In this document: positions 36,981 to 44,961 of the stretch, piece by piece
How positions within the stretch are numbered: the stretch's first letter is position 1
Layout: every line of letters starts with the position of its first letter
Assembly (NCBI GenBank): GCA_900119625.1
Contig: FPKD01000001.1
Span: forward strand, 682,001 to 746,000
Reading direction: 5' to 3'
Source: Olsenella sp. kh2p3
Lineage (GTDB): Bacteria > Actinomycetota > Coriobacteriia > Coriobacteriales > Atopobiaceae
Length of the DNA: 64,000 nt
Translations under genes and position numbers: made by a program
Notes under the pieces: generated by a model
What the model saw: only the letters and a program-made list of their open reading frames with translations
The model's database searches: none
What the model was told of the DNA's origin: nothing

Positions 36981-39785
36981 GTGGCAGACGATAACAACAG
37001 GAACCATGGTCCCGCCGATGACGAGGACGATCTCGAGAATGGCGTAGGCCCGGACGAGGGCGACGAGCTCGAAGACGATGACGAGCTGGACGATGAGGAC
37101 TACGACGATACCGAGGATGACGACTCGGACGACGATGACGCCGAGGATGTAGGGCATCTCGCCGGCGCGGACCTCGACCATACGATTTCCGACGAGGCAG
37201 GCACCCGCCTCGACCTCACCGACATCCATGGCGGCACGCTCAAGCCCACCGACATGGCTACCGAGATGAAGCAGTCCTTCCTCGAGTACTCGATGTCGGT
37301 CATCGTGGCGCGCGCCCTGCCGGACGTGCGTGACGGTCTGAAGCCCGTTCACAGGCGCATTCTCTACGCCATGAACGAGGCGGGCATCACGCCCAACAAG
37401 CCCCACAAGAAGTCGGCCTGGACGGTCGGCGAGGTCATGGGTAAGTATCACCCCCACGGCGACGCTGCCATCTATGACTCGATGGTTCGTATGGCGCAGG
37501 ACTTCTCGATGCGCCTGCCCCTCATCGATGGTCACGGCAACTTTGGCTCCATCGACGGTGACCCCCCGGCGGCCATGCGTTACACCGAGAGCCGCCTCAC
37601 GCGTGCGGCCATGGAGATGCTCGCCGACCTCAATAAGGAGACCGTCGACCTCCAGCCCAACTACGACGAGTCGCTCACCGAGCCCGCCGTCCTTCCGTCG
37701 AGGTTCCCTAACCTCCTCGTGAACGGTTCCTCGGGCATCGCCGTTGGCATGGCTACCAACGTGCCGCCCCACAACCTCCGCGAGGTTGCGGCAGCTGTCA
37801 ACATGCTCATCGATAACCCCGATGCCACCACGGACGAGCTCATGACCGTGCTTCCCGGGCCCGACTTCCCCACGGGTGGCGTCATCATGGGTACCGAGGG
37901 CATTCGCGATACGTACGAAACCGGTCGCGGTTGCATTACCGTGCGCGCCAAGGTCCACGTGGAGCAGATCAAGAACGGCCGCCAGCGCCTGGTGGTCACC
38001 GAGATTCCCTATGCCGTCAACAAGGGCCTTCTCCAGGAGAAGATTGCCCAGGCGGTCAACGAGAAGAAGATCGAGGGAATCTCGGACATGCGCGACGAGT
38101 CCAACCGCAAGGGTATGCGCATTGTCATCGACCTCAAGCAGGGCGCCGTCCCGCAGGTGGTCCTTAACAACCTCTATAAGAAGACGGCGCTGCAGTCCAA
38201 CTTCAACGCCATCGACATCGCCCTGGTAGACGGCGTGCCTCGCACGCTTACGCTGCGCGAGATGCTGCAGTACTACATCAATCACCAGATTGACGTGGTG
38301 ACCAGGCGCACCCAGTTTGACCTCGACAAGGCGCTGAAGGATGTCCACATCAAGGAGGGGCTGCTCATCGCCGTCGACAACATCGACGAGATCGTGCACA
38401 TCATCCGCTCCTCCGAGACCGAGGTCGAGGCAAAGCGCCGCATGAACGAGCGCTTTGGCCTGGACGACCCGCAGTGCGACGCCATTCTCGCCATGCGCCT
38501 GCGCAAGCTCACCGGTTTGGCCCGCGAGCAACTCGCCGCCGAGATCGAAGAGCTCCACAAGCTCATCGACTACTACCGTGACCTTCTCGCCCACCGCGAG
38601 AAGATCCTGGGCGTCATCAAGGACGAGCTTGGCCAGATCGTGGAGCGCTTTGCCGACAAGCGCCGTACCAGCATCTCCTCCCAGGAGGCACAGGACCTCG
38701 ACGTCGAGGACCTTATCGCCGAGGAGGACATGGTGGTCACCGTCACCCACTCCGGCTACATCAAGCGCCTGCCGGTTGCCACCTACCGCTCCCAGCGTCG
38801 TGGCGGCAAGGGCGTCCAGGGCCTCTCGCTCAAGGACAATGACTTTGTCGAGGACCTCTTCGTGGCGTCGACCCACGACTACGTGATGTTCTTCACCAAC
38901 TTTGGTCGTGTCTACCGCCTGAAGGTCCACGAGCTGCCCATCGGTAGCCGCCAGGCGCGCGGCTCGGCGATTGTGAACGTGCTCTCGCTCTCCGAGGGCG
39001 AGCACCCCACGGCCGTAATCACCTGCCGCGACTTCCCCGCCGATGACTACCTCATGTTTGCCACCAAGAATGGCATGGTCAAGAAGACGGCAATGTCCGA
39101 GTATGACCGCACTCGTCGTGACGGCCTCATTGCCATTAATCTCAAGTCCGGCGATGAGCTGGTCAACGTGAGGCGCGTGCGCGCTGGCGACAAGGTCATC
39201 CTTGTGACCACCGACGGCAAGGCCATCCTCTTTGATGAGTCTGACGTTCGTGCCATGGGCAGGGACACCTCCGGCGTGCGCGGCATCACCCTCAAGGGTG
39301 GAGCCTCCATGCTGGGTATGGAGATCACCAACGGCAACGGCGACCTGTTTGTGATCACCGAGAACGGCTACGGCAAGCGTACCCCGGTAGCCGACTATCC
39401 CGAGCACAAGCGTGGTGGCCAGGGCGTCTTCACCATTGCCATGACGGCCAAGAAGGGTAACCTCGTGGCCTGCCGCGTGGTGGGGCCGCAGCACGAGCTC
39501 ATGATCGTCTCGGTCGATGGTGTGGTCATCCGCGTCAAGACCAGCGACATCCCCAAGCTCGGACGCTCCACGCAGGGCGTGAAGGTCATGAACCTCGCCG
39601 AGAGCGACCACGTCTCTGCCGTGGCGCGCATGGTCGCCCACAAGAAGAAGGCACCCAAGCACGACGCCAACCAGGGCATGCTCGACCTTGCGGCGGCCGG
39701 TGCCAAGGATGCCGACGAGGAGGAGTCCGTCGACATCGGCGGTGACGAGGAGGTCTCGCCCGACCTTCTCGACGAGGACGAGTGA
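36981..39785 (+). CDS. gyrA: DNA gyrase subunit A with acidic N-terminal extension
   Basis: The 934-aa breakage-reunion subunit. Residues ~93 onward are canonical ([37 protein letters not shown]), with catalytic Tyr in AAMRYTE. The C-terminal beta-pinwheel has the GyrA box QRRGGKG. Residues ~12-60 form an Asp/Glu-rich extension absent from typical GyrA. In the quinolone region (GDAAIYDS), the E. coli Ser83 position is Ala162 and Asp87 is Asp166. A second acidic patch ends the protein ([20 protein letters not shown]). The stop codon lies inside a 29-bp palindrome. Confidence 0.97.
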   Translation: MADDNNRNHGPADDEDDLENGVGPDEGDELEDDDELDDEDYDDTEDDDSDDDDAEDVGHLAGADLDHTISDEAGTRLDLTDIHGGTLKPTDMATEMKQSFLEYSMSVIVARALPDVRDGLKPVHRRILYAMNEAGITPNKPHKKSAWTVGEVMGKYHPHGDAAIYDSMVRMAQDFSMRLPLIDGHGNFGSIDGDPPAAMRYTESRLTRAAMEMLADLNKETVDLQPNYDESLTEPAVLPSRFPNLLVNGSSGIAVGMATNVPPHNLREVAAAVNMLIDNPDATTDELMTVLPGPDFPTGGVIMGTEGIRDTYETGRGCITVRAKVHVEQIKNGRQRLVVTEIPYAVNKGLLQEKIAQAVNEKKIEGISDMRDESNRKGMRIVIDLKQGAVPQVVLNNLYKKTALQSNFNAIDIALVDGVPRTLTLREMLQYYINHQIDVVTRRTQFDLDKALKDVHIKEGLLIAVDNIDEIVHIIRSSETEVEAKRRMNERFGLDDPQCDAILAMRLRKLTGLAREQLAAEIEELHKLIDYYRDLLAHREKILGVIKDELGQIVERFADKRRTSISSQEAQDLDVEDLIAEEDMVVTVTHSGYIKRLPVATYRSQRRGGKGVQGLSLKDNDFVEDLFVASTHDYVMFFTNFGRVYRLKVHELPIGSRQARGSAIVNVLSLSEGEHPTAVITCRDFPADDYLMFATKNGMVKKTAMSEYDRTRRDGLIAINLKSGDELVNVRRVRAGDKVILVTTDGKAILFDESDVRAMGRDTSGVRGITLKGGASMLGMEITNGNGDLFVITENGYGKRTPVADYPEHKRGGQGVFTIAMTAKKGNLVACRVVGPQHELMIVSVDGVVIRVKTSDIPKLGRSTQGVKVMNLAESDHVSAVARMVAHKKKAPKHDANQGMLDLAAAGAKDADEEESVDIGGDEEVSPDLLDEDE

Positions 39786-39811
39786 GACAAAGGGACAGTC
39801 CCTTTGTCTCA
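39783..39811. repeat. 29-bp palindrome, copy 1
   Basis: TGAGACAAAGGGAC / GTCCCTTTGTCTCA is a near-perfect palindrome that includes the gyrA stop codon. A second copy lies at 39898-39926, differing only in the central base. Confidence 0.85.
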
Positions 39812-39837
39812 TTGAGTAGCAGGGGCTAGCAACGAAA

Positions 39838-39870
39838 AGGACCCGGCAGTCGTTGGCTGCCGGGTCCTTA
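39838..39870. terminator. Intrinsic terminator between gyrA and DUF151 gene
   Basis: A 13-bp stem AAGGACCCGGCAG / CTGCCGGGTCCTT with a 7-nt loop and flanking A and T residues, usable from both sides. Confidence 0.8.
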
Positions 39871-39897
39871 TTCTTGCGGTCCGATGAGATAAAGGGA

Positions 39898-39926
39898 TGA
39901 GACAAAGGGACTGTCCCTTTGTCTCA
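39898..39926. repeat. 29-bp palindrome, copy 2
   Basis: TGAGACAAAGGGAC / GTCCCTTTGTCTCA with central T, just 3' of the DUF151 gene. Partial copies (GATGAGATAAAGGG, TTGTCTCA) flank it, suggesting a REP-like family. Confidence 0.85.
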
Positions 39927-39931
39927 TTGTC

Positions 39932-40468
39932 TCATTTCTGTGGGGCGTTGTCGCCGCCGTCGGTCACGTTGAAGTCGTCTGGCGAGAGGCCCTCCACAAA
40001 CTCGTGGAAGTCCTGCATCTCCTGATTGTGCTCTTGGTCCTCAATGGCGCCAAAGTCGGGCATGCCTGCTACGTCGAGCACGGACTGCTCGGCGAAGAGC
40101 GGCGCCCCGCAGCGTACGGCTAGCGCGATGGCGTCAGACGGGCGGCAGTCAACAAGAACCTGGCGACCGTCCGCGTTCACGAGGTCGAGCTGGGCATAGA
40201 ACGTGGTGCCCGAGACGTCGTTGATGATGACGCTGCGCAGGTGCCCGCCAAGGGACTCCATAACAGACTTGAGCAAATCGTGAGTCATGGGGCGTGCGCT
40301 GTTCTCAGGATTGACGCCCATGCTGATTGCCGTCGCCTCTACCGACCCAATGCGGATGGGAAGGCTGAGCGGCTCCTTCTCGTTTTGCTTTGCTGGCTTG
40401 AGGACAATGAGGGAAGAGACTGGCCCCCCGCCAATCACCACCGTTTTGATGTCCATTTCCGTAAGCAT
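39932..40468 (-). CDS. DUF151 / bifunctional nuclease family protein
   Basis: A 178-aa protein with a DUF151 core (~35-140): GSVEATAISMGV...RPMTHDLLKSVMESLGG and VDCRPSDAIALAVRCGAPLFAEQSVL. The C-terminal ~35 residues are acidic (a UVR-like tail is not evident). Family members are described as bifunctional nucleases in plants; the role in bacteria is unclear. It stands alone, convergent with gyrA. Confidence 0.88.
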   Translation of the reverse strand: MLTEMDIKTVVIGGGPVSSLIVLKPAKQNEKEPLSLPIRIGSVEATAISMGVNPENSARPMTHDLLKSVMESLGGHLRSVIINDVSGTTFYAQLDLVNADGRQVLVDCRPSDAIALAVRCGAPLFAEQSVLDVAGMPDFGAIEDQEHNQEMQDFHEFVEGLSPDDFNVTDGGDNAPQK

Positions 40469-40685
40469 GTAGCCACCCCCTGTCGTGCTGTTGCCCGCCT
40501 ATCCTACCCAAACATGCTGGGTGCACAAGCTTGGTCACGAAAACTTCTGCCGAGAGATGCCAGGATGCCTGCGCATTTGGCGTCCCAAGCCCTGTACTAT
40601 CGATGTTCCCGAAGAATCTCCCAAAATTTCTTGGGAGTGGTTGTTGACCTTGAGTGGGGTGGGGTGTAGTATTCCTTCTTGCGTT

Positions 40686-40762
40686 GGGCCTGTAGCTCAG
40701 TTGGTCAGAGCGTCCGGCTGATAACCGGGAGGTCACAAGTTCGAACCTTGTCAGGCCCACCA
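40686..40762 (+). tRNA. tRNA-Ile (GAU)
   Basis: A 77-nt cloverleaf with encoded CCA. The anticodon loop is CTGATAA; acceptor stem GGGCCTG/CAGGCCC pairs fully. Confidence 0.97.
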
Positions 40763-40776
40763 CCTTTTGACAATAG

Positions 40777-40811
40777 TCACCCCAGCGTTAGCCGAGTCGC
40801 CGCTGGGGTGA
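40777..40811 (+). terminator. Hairpin between tRNA-Ile and tRNA-Ala
   Basis: 11-bp stem TCACCCCAGCG / CGCTGGGGTGA followed by TTATTT. It may terminate tRNA-Ile transcription or mark a processing site. Confidence 0.65.
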
Positions 40812-40821
40812 TTATTTATAA

Positions 40822-40897
40822 GGGGACATAGCTCAGCTGGGAGAGCGCGGGCTTTGCAAGCCTGAGGTCGTGGGTTCGAACCCCATTGTCTCCACCA
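40822..40897 (+). tRNA. tRNA-Ala (UGC)
   Basis: A 76-nt cloverleaf with encoded CCA; anticodon loop TTTGCAA. Ile-GAU and Ala-UGC tRNAs are often found in rRNA operons, but no rRNA gene flanks them here. Confidence 0.97.
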
Positions 40898-40904
40898 CAC
40901 GTTC

Positions 40905-40941
40905 GAGGACCCTGCGGTTGCTACCGCGGGGTCCTCTTTTT
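40905..40941 (+). terminator. Intrinsic terminator after tRNA-Ala
   Basis: Stem GAGGACCCTGCGG / CCGCGGGGTCCTC followed by T5. Confidence 0.9.
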
Positions 40942-40975
40942 GTTACCAGCCCCGCTTGCCCTTTCCCTCTCCGGC

Positions 40976-41070
40976 ACCTCTCTTTCTTTAGCGGTATCTG
41001 AGAAATGAACTTCTCGCCAACTGGGCAAACGTGACCTCTGGTTCTCAAAAACCGCTAAAGAACGGGAGGT
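40976..41070 (+). repeat. ~95-bp structured repeat, copy A (upstream of mgtA)
   Basis: Outer arms ACCTC..TTCTTTAGCGGT / ACCGCTAAAGAACGGGAGGT form a long stem. An inner TGAGAA/TTCTCA pair encloses a conserved core GCCAACTGGGCAAACG.GACCTC. A second copy (44186-44280) shares the core nearly exactly in the same orientation. It may be a MITE-like repeat or a structured RNA. Confidence 0.75.
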
Positions 41071-41362
41071 ATGGTGCAATCAAGAGGATGACGAGGAACT
41101 CGGGGTATAGTAAATACACCTGGTTCCAAGGGGCGGGGAGCCCCAAATTCCGAGGAGGTGCCAACCATGAGTGACGGTAGCCATGCTCGAGAAAACGCAA
41201 GCTTACTAGGGTTGGTGCCTGCCAACAGGGGAGACGGGCACCGCCGGTAGCGCAGGTGCAACTCTGTAAAAAATCATGACGTGCTAGCTTCGCTGCCGGT
41301 TCCCGCGGGCATGACGCCACGCGTGGCGCACCCGTGTGCATCCCCGGGATCGGAGGTGGCCC
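41071..41362 (+). promoter_or_regulatory. Long mgtA leader region
   Basis: About 290 nt without a large gene precede mgtA. The region holds a TATAGT hexamer (41106-41111, no clear -35), a 27-codon leader ORF (41167-41250) and a possible hairpin GGTGCC...GGGCACC overlapping that ORF. Long leaders with short ORFs control Mg transporters in enterobacteria; control here is inferred by analogy. Confidence 0.4.
41167..41250 (+). CDS. Possible 27-aa leader peptide upstream of mgtA
   Basis: ATG with a very strong ribosome binding site (GAGGAGG) encodes MSDGSHARENASLL...DGHRR. The ORF ends 112 bp before mgtA and overlaps a potential hairpin. I recognise no family; the position suggests a cis-acting leader rather than a functional protein. 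Confidence 0.4.
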   Translation: MSDGSHARENASLLGLVPANRGDGHRR

Positions 41363-44131
41363 ATGAGGCTGCTCACCACCGTCAAGCTCACCGCGAGGGG
41401 GCTTCTCACCCGTCATGTCGCGACGACATCCAAAAGGGATACGCGCAGGACACTCCAGCTCGAGTGGCTGCGTGGCATATCTGCGCTCGACGCCGCCGAG
41501 GTCTACAGCGAATTCAACACAAAGCGAGACGGACTCTCGGACAGCGAGGTCGAGCTTGCTCGTGCATCCTGGGGCACAAACGAGATGACCCGCGTCCGCC
41601 GTGATCCCGCCATCGTGCGATTCCTCAAGGCGTTTGCGGATCCCTTCACGGGAATTCTCGCCCTTCTCGCTGCGGTATCCCTGGTAACGGATGTGATTCT
41701 CGCCGCACCTGCAGACCGCGACCCCTCGACCTTCCTCATCATCTTTGCCATGATCGCCGTCTCCGGAATCCTGCGCTTTGTCCAGGAAGGCAAGAGCGAC
41801 AACGCCGCGGCGGCGCTTGCCAAGACCATCCAGACTACTTGCAACGTAGAGCGCGAGGACACGGGGCGCATCGAGATTCCCCTGGCAGACGTAGTTGTTG
41901 GTGACATCGTGCACCTTGCCGCCGGCGACATCGTGCCCGCCGACGCCCGCCTGATTCAGGCTCGCGACCTCTTCCTGGGAATGTCCTCTCTCACCGGCGA
42001 GAGTCTTCCTGTGGAGCGTACGGCGGCGCCCTGTGCCAGGCCCGCAAACGACACTCGCACGGCGGGCGACCTTGGAAACATCGTGCTCATGGGCTCTACC
42101 GTGGTCTCGGGGAGCGGCGTTGCTGTGGTGGTTGCCACTGGTGCCAACACCATGTTCGGCAGCATGGCCACAAGCCTGGGGGCGTCGCGCGGCAAGACTG
42201 CCTACGACGAGGGCATCGCCTCGGTGAGTAAGCTCCTTCTGAGGCTCATGGTGGTCATGGCTCCTCTCGTCTTTGTGATCAATGGCATTACTAAGGGAGA
42301 CTGGCTCTCGGCCCTGCTCTTTTCGCTCTCGGTTGCCGTTGGCCTCACTCCCGAGATGCTGCCCATGATCGTGACCACGTGCCTGGCAAAGGGTGCCGTG
42401 GACCTCTCTCGCGACCGTGTGATTGTGAAGCGCCTTGACGCCATTCAGAACCTCGGGGCAATGGATGTGCTCTGCACCGACAAGACCGGCACCCTCACCG
42501 AGGACCATGTGGTGCTTGAGCGCCACCTTGACCTCAAGGGTAACGAGGATCCCTGTGTGCTGCGCTACGCGTTTCTTAACAGCTTCTTTGGGACGGGCAT
42601 GCGCAACCTCATAGACTCTGCAATCATCTCGCGCGCAAGCGAGGAGACTGCCCAGGGTGTCCGCGGCATCGACGCAGACGAGCTTGCGTCGAGCTGGCAC
42701 CTTGTTGATGAGGTTCCCTTTGACTTCGAGCGTAGGCGCGTGAGCGTGGTGGTCGAACGCGCCGACGGCCATCGCCGCATGGTCACCAAGGGTGCCATCG
42801 AGGAGGTTCTGCAGGTCTGCACCGAGGTCGAGTACGGTGGTCGCGTGGTGCCCCTGAGCGCTGATATGCGCGAGAAGGTCCTTGCCACGGCATACGACCT
42901 GGCCGACAAGGGCATGCGCGTACTGGGCGTGGCCTGCAAGGCCAACCCGGCCGAAGCGGAGGTACTCTCTGGCAAGGATGAGCAGGACATGACGCTCATC
43001 GGCTACCTGGCGTTTCTCGACCCGCCCAAGAGGAGCGCAGCCCAGGCGGTTGCGGCGCTTCGCGAGCATGGTGTGACCACCAAGGTTCTCACCGGCGACT
43101 CGCTGCGTGTTGCGTGCACCGTGTGCGAGACCATCGGCCTCCACGTGGAGGGGACGCTTGACGGAGCCGCCGTGGCCCAGCTCTCAGACGAGGAACTTGA
43201 GGAGCAGGTGGAGCACGTGTCCGTGTTCGCGAAGCTCGCGCCCGACCAGAAGGTGCGCGTGGTGCGCGCGCTGAGGGCCCGTGGGCACGTGGTTGGCTTC
43301 ATGGGTGACGGCGTGAACGACGCCGCCGCCATGGGCGCGAGCGACTGTGGTGTCTCGGTTGACTCCGGTGCTGACGTGGCCAAGGAGGCGGCAGACATCA
43401 TCCTTCTCGAGAAGGACTTGGGCGTGCTGGAGCGCGGGATTGTGGAGGGCCGCCGCACCTTCTTCAACATGAACAAGTACGTGAAGATGACGGCAAGCTC
43501 GAACTTTGGCAACATCTTCTCAGTGCTGGTGGCGAGCGTGTTTCTGCCCTTCCTGCCCATGACTGCCGTGCAGCTTCTACTGCTCAACTTCATCTACGAC
43601 TGCGCCTGCGCAGCCATTCCCTGGGACAACGTCGATGCGCGCGAGCTGCGGGCGCCGCAGACTTGGAGGCCCGGCTCCATCTCGAGCTTTATGTGCTGGG
43701 TTGGGCCCACGAGCTCTCTCTTTGACGTGGTGACCTACGTGCTGCTGTTCTTCTGGGTGTGCCCGGCCGTGGCTGGCGGGAGCTGGCCTACCATTGCAGG
43801 TGACCCTGCGGCCATGGCGCGCTTTGCGGCCACCTTCCAGGCGTGCTGGTTTGCCGAGTCCATGTGCACGCAGGTGCTCTTCGTGCACCTGGTGCGCACC
43901 GAGCGCGTGCCCTTCGCACAGAGCATGGCTGACTGGCGCGTGCTGCTGTTTGACGCCGGTGCCATCGTGCTCTCGCTTGTCATTCCGTTCACCGCGGTGG
44001 GAGCCGGCCTTGGCATGGCACCGCTGCCTGCGGTATTTCTCGCCGCGCTGCCGCTGGTGGTAGGTGCCTACGCAGCTCTCGTGCTGGTGGTGAGGAGGGC
44101 GTACGTTCAGCGCTTTGGCCGCCTGCTGTAG
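41363..44131 (+). CDS. mgtA: Magnesium-translocating P-type ATPase
   Basis: The 922-aa P3B-type ATPase imports Mg2+ across the membrane. Phosphorylation site DKTGTLTEDH (D373), actuator TGESLPVE, hinge MGDGVNDAAAM and the M4 motif SVAVGLTPEMLPMI are all typical of MgtA/MgtB. About ten hydrophobic segments are visible. The start is ATG 41363 (GGAGGTGG upstream). It has its own long leader and no partner gene such as mgtC. Confidence 0.94.
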   Translation: MRLLTTVKLTARGLLTRHVATTSKRDTRRTLQLEWLRGISALDAAEVYSEFNTKRDGLSDSEVELARASWGTNEMTRVRRDPAIVRFLKAFADPFTGILALLAAVSLVTDVILAAPADRDPSTFLIIFAMIAVSGILRFVQEGKSDNAAAALAKTIQTTCNVEREDTGRIEIPLADVVVGDIVHLAAGDIVPADARLIQARDLFLGMSSLTGESLPVERTAAPCARPANDTRTAGDLGNIVLMGSTVVSGSGVAVVVATGANTMFGSMATSLGASRGKTAYDEGIASVSKLLLRLMVVMAPLVFVINGITKGDWLSALLFSLSVAVGLTPEMLPMIVTTCLAKGAVDLSRDRVIVKRLDAIQNLGAMDVLCTDKTGTLTEDHVVLERHLDLKGNEDPCVLRYAFLNSFFGTGMRNLIDSAIISRASEETAQGVRGIDADELASSWHLVDEVPFDFERRRVSVVVERADGHRRMVTKGAIEEVLQVCTEVEYGGRVVPLSADMREKVLATAYDLADKGMRVLGVACKANPAEAEVLSGKDEQDMTLIGYLAFLDPPKRSAAQAVAALREHGVTTKVLTGDSLRVACTVCETIGLHVEGTLDGAAVAQLSDEELEEQVEHVSVFAKLAPDQKVRVVRALRARGHVVGFMGDGVNDAAAMGASDCGVSVDSGADVAKEAADIILLEKDLGVLERGIVEGRRTFFNMNKYVKMTASSNFGNIFSVLVASVFLPFLPMTAVQLLLLNFIYDCACAAIPWDNVDARELRAPQTWRPGSISSFMCWVGPTSSLFDVVTYVLLFFWVCPAVAGGSWPTIAGDPAAMARFAATFQACWFAESMCTQVLFVHLVRTERVPFAQSMADWRVLLFDAGAIVLSLVIPFTAVGAGLGMAPLPAVFLAALPLVVGAYAALVLVVRRAYVQRFGRLL

Positions 44132-44185
44132 GGCATGGACCTCTGACCCCTACCGTCTGCCCTCCAATGGTTTCTATCGTCCGGT

Positions 44186-44280
44186 CTCTCCCGTTATTTA
44201 GCGGAAATTGAGAAGCCTACTGTTTGCCAACTGGGCAAACGCGACCTCCGATTCTCAAAAACCGCTAAAGAACGGGAGGG
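44186..44280 (+). repeat. ~95-bp structured repeat, copy B (downstream of mgtA)
   Basis: Arms CTCCCGTTATTTAGCGG / CCGCTAAAGAACGGGAG pair over 17 bp with one mismatch. An inner hairpin GTTTGCC/GGCAAAC is complete here but partly lost in copy A. It lies ~70 bp upstream of the next gene's start. Confidence 0.75.
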
Positions 44281-44347
44281 GGTGGAGCATGGAGGAACGG
44301 CTACCATTGGAGTGTCAGAGAAACAACGCAGGCAACAGGGAGGCCTC

Positions 44348-44803
44348 ATGGGTGCTGAGAAGGACGGACAGGGCGTCTCGCCGGAGCTGGATGACCTCTC
44401 GAGCACCCTCATGGGCCAGGCGTTTGACGTGCTGGCAGAGGGCGTTGAACTGGATGTGATTCTCGCCGTCGAAGATGCCGCCTGCCACGTTGCCAGTTAC
44501 ACCTTTGCCGATGATGGTCCGGAGGAGTGCCTCGAGGGTGCCCGCAGGAAGGTGCGCGACCTTGTGCGATCTCACGGTGACGTGGGCGCTAAGCTTGGCG
44601 ACCCAGTGCGCTATGCCCTTGCCTACGAGGGTGCTGTTGCCGACGAGCGCGGCGCCTACCAAGATGCGGTGATACTCGAGTTTGGCGAGCGAGGCCGTAC
44701 GAGTTTTTCGGCCTTCTCGCTTGTAGATGGTAAAGGCGAAGGCGACAACTTTGCCTGGACAGACCCCGCCCCTGCCGGCGAGGTGGAGAACCTGCTGGGA
44801 TAA
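44348..44803 (+). CDS. Hypothetical protein between mgtA and typA
   Basis: The 151-aa soluble acidic protein has GGGAGG upstream of ATG 44348. The sequence (LMGQAFDVLAEGVELDVILAVEDAACHVASYTFADDGPEECLEGARRK...YALAYEGAVADERGAYQDAVILEFGERG) reads as an alpha/beta fold that I do not recognise. It follows structured repeat copy B, which may lie in its 5' untranslated region. Confidence 0.7.
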   Translation: MGAEKDGQGVSPELDDLSSTLMGQAFDVLAEGVELDVILAVEDAACHVASYTFADDGPEECLEGARRKVRDLVRSHGDVGAKLGDPVRYALAYEGAVADERGAYQDAVILEFGERGRTSFSAFSLVDGKGEGDNFAWTDPAPAGEVENLLG

Positions 44804-44961
44804 GCGAAGCGTCGCGCTCCTCGGCCTCTTTGGCGTACCATATAGCAGTTTGCGTGGAACGATGCGCTGTGGGGTCCGCTGGCCCTCGCGCTGGTATAAA
44901 GTTGCCGCGAATCCGTAAGCGTTGGCGTTTGCTACGCTAGCGAGCTAGACGAGAGGTGCCC

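Noticed and set aside
36942..39905. Minus-strand open frame of 987 codons
   Set aside because: Antisense to gyrA; same GC-bias artefact. No ribosome binding site or family resemblance.
40686..40897. tRNA-Ile/tRNA-Ala pair taken as the spacer of an rRNA operon
   Set aside because: No 16S or 23S sequence flanks the pair; a DUF151 gene and mgtA lie on either side.
40976..41070. Copy A considered as a known Mg2+ riboswitch (M-box) or other catalogued class
   Set aside because: It is far shorter than an M-box and I could not match its core to a riboswitch consensus I know. Reported as an unassigned structured repeat instead.
41045..43144. Minus-strand open frame of 699 codons over mgtA
   Set aside because: Antisense to the clearly conserved MgtA; the translation has no recognisable domain.
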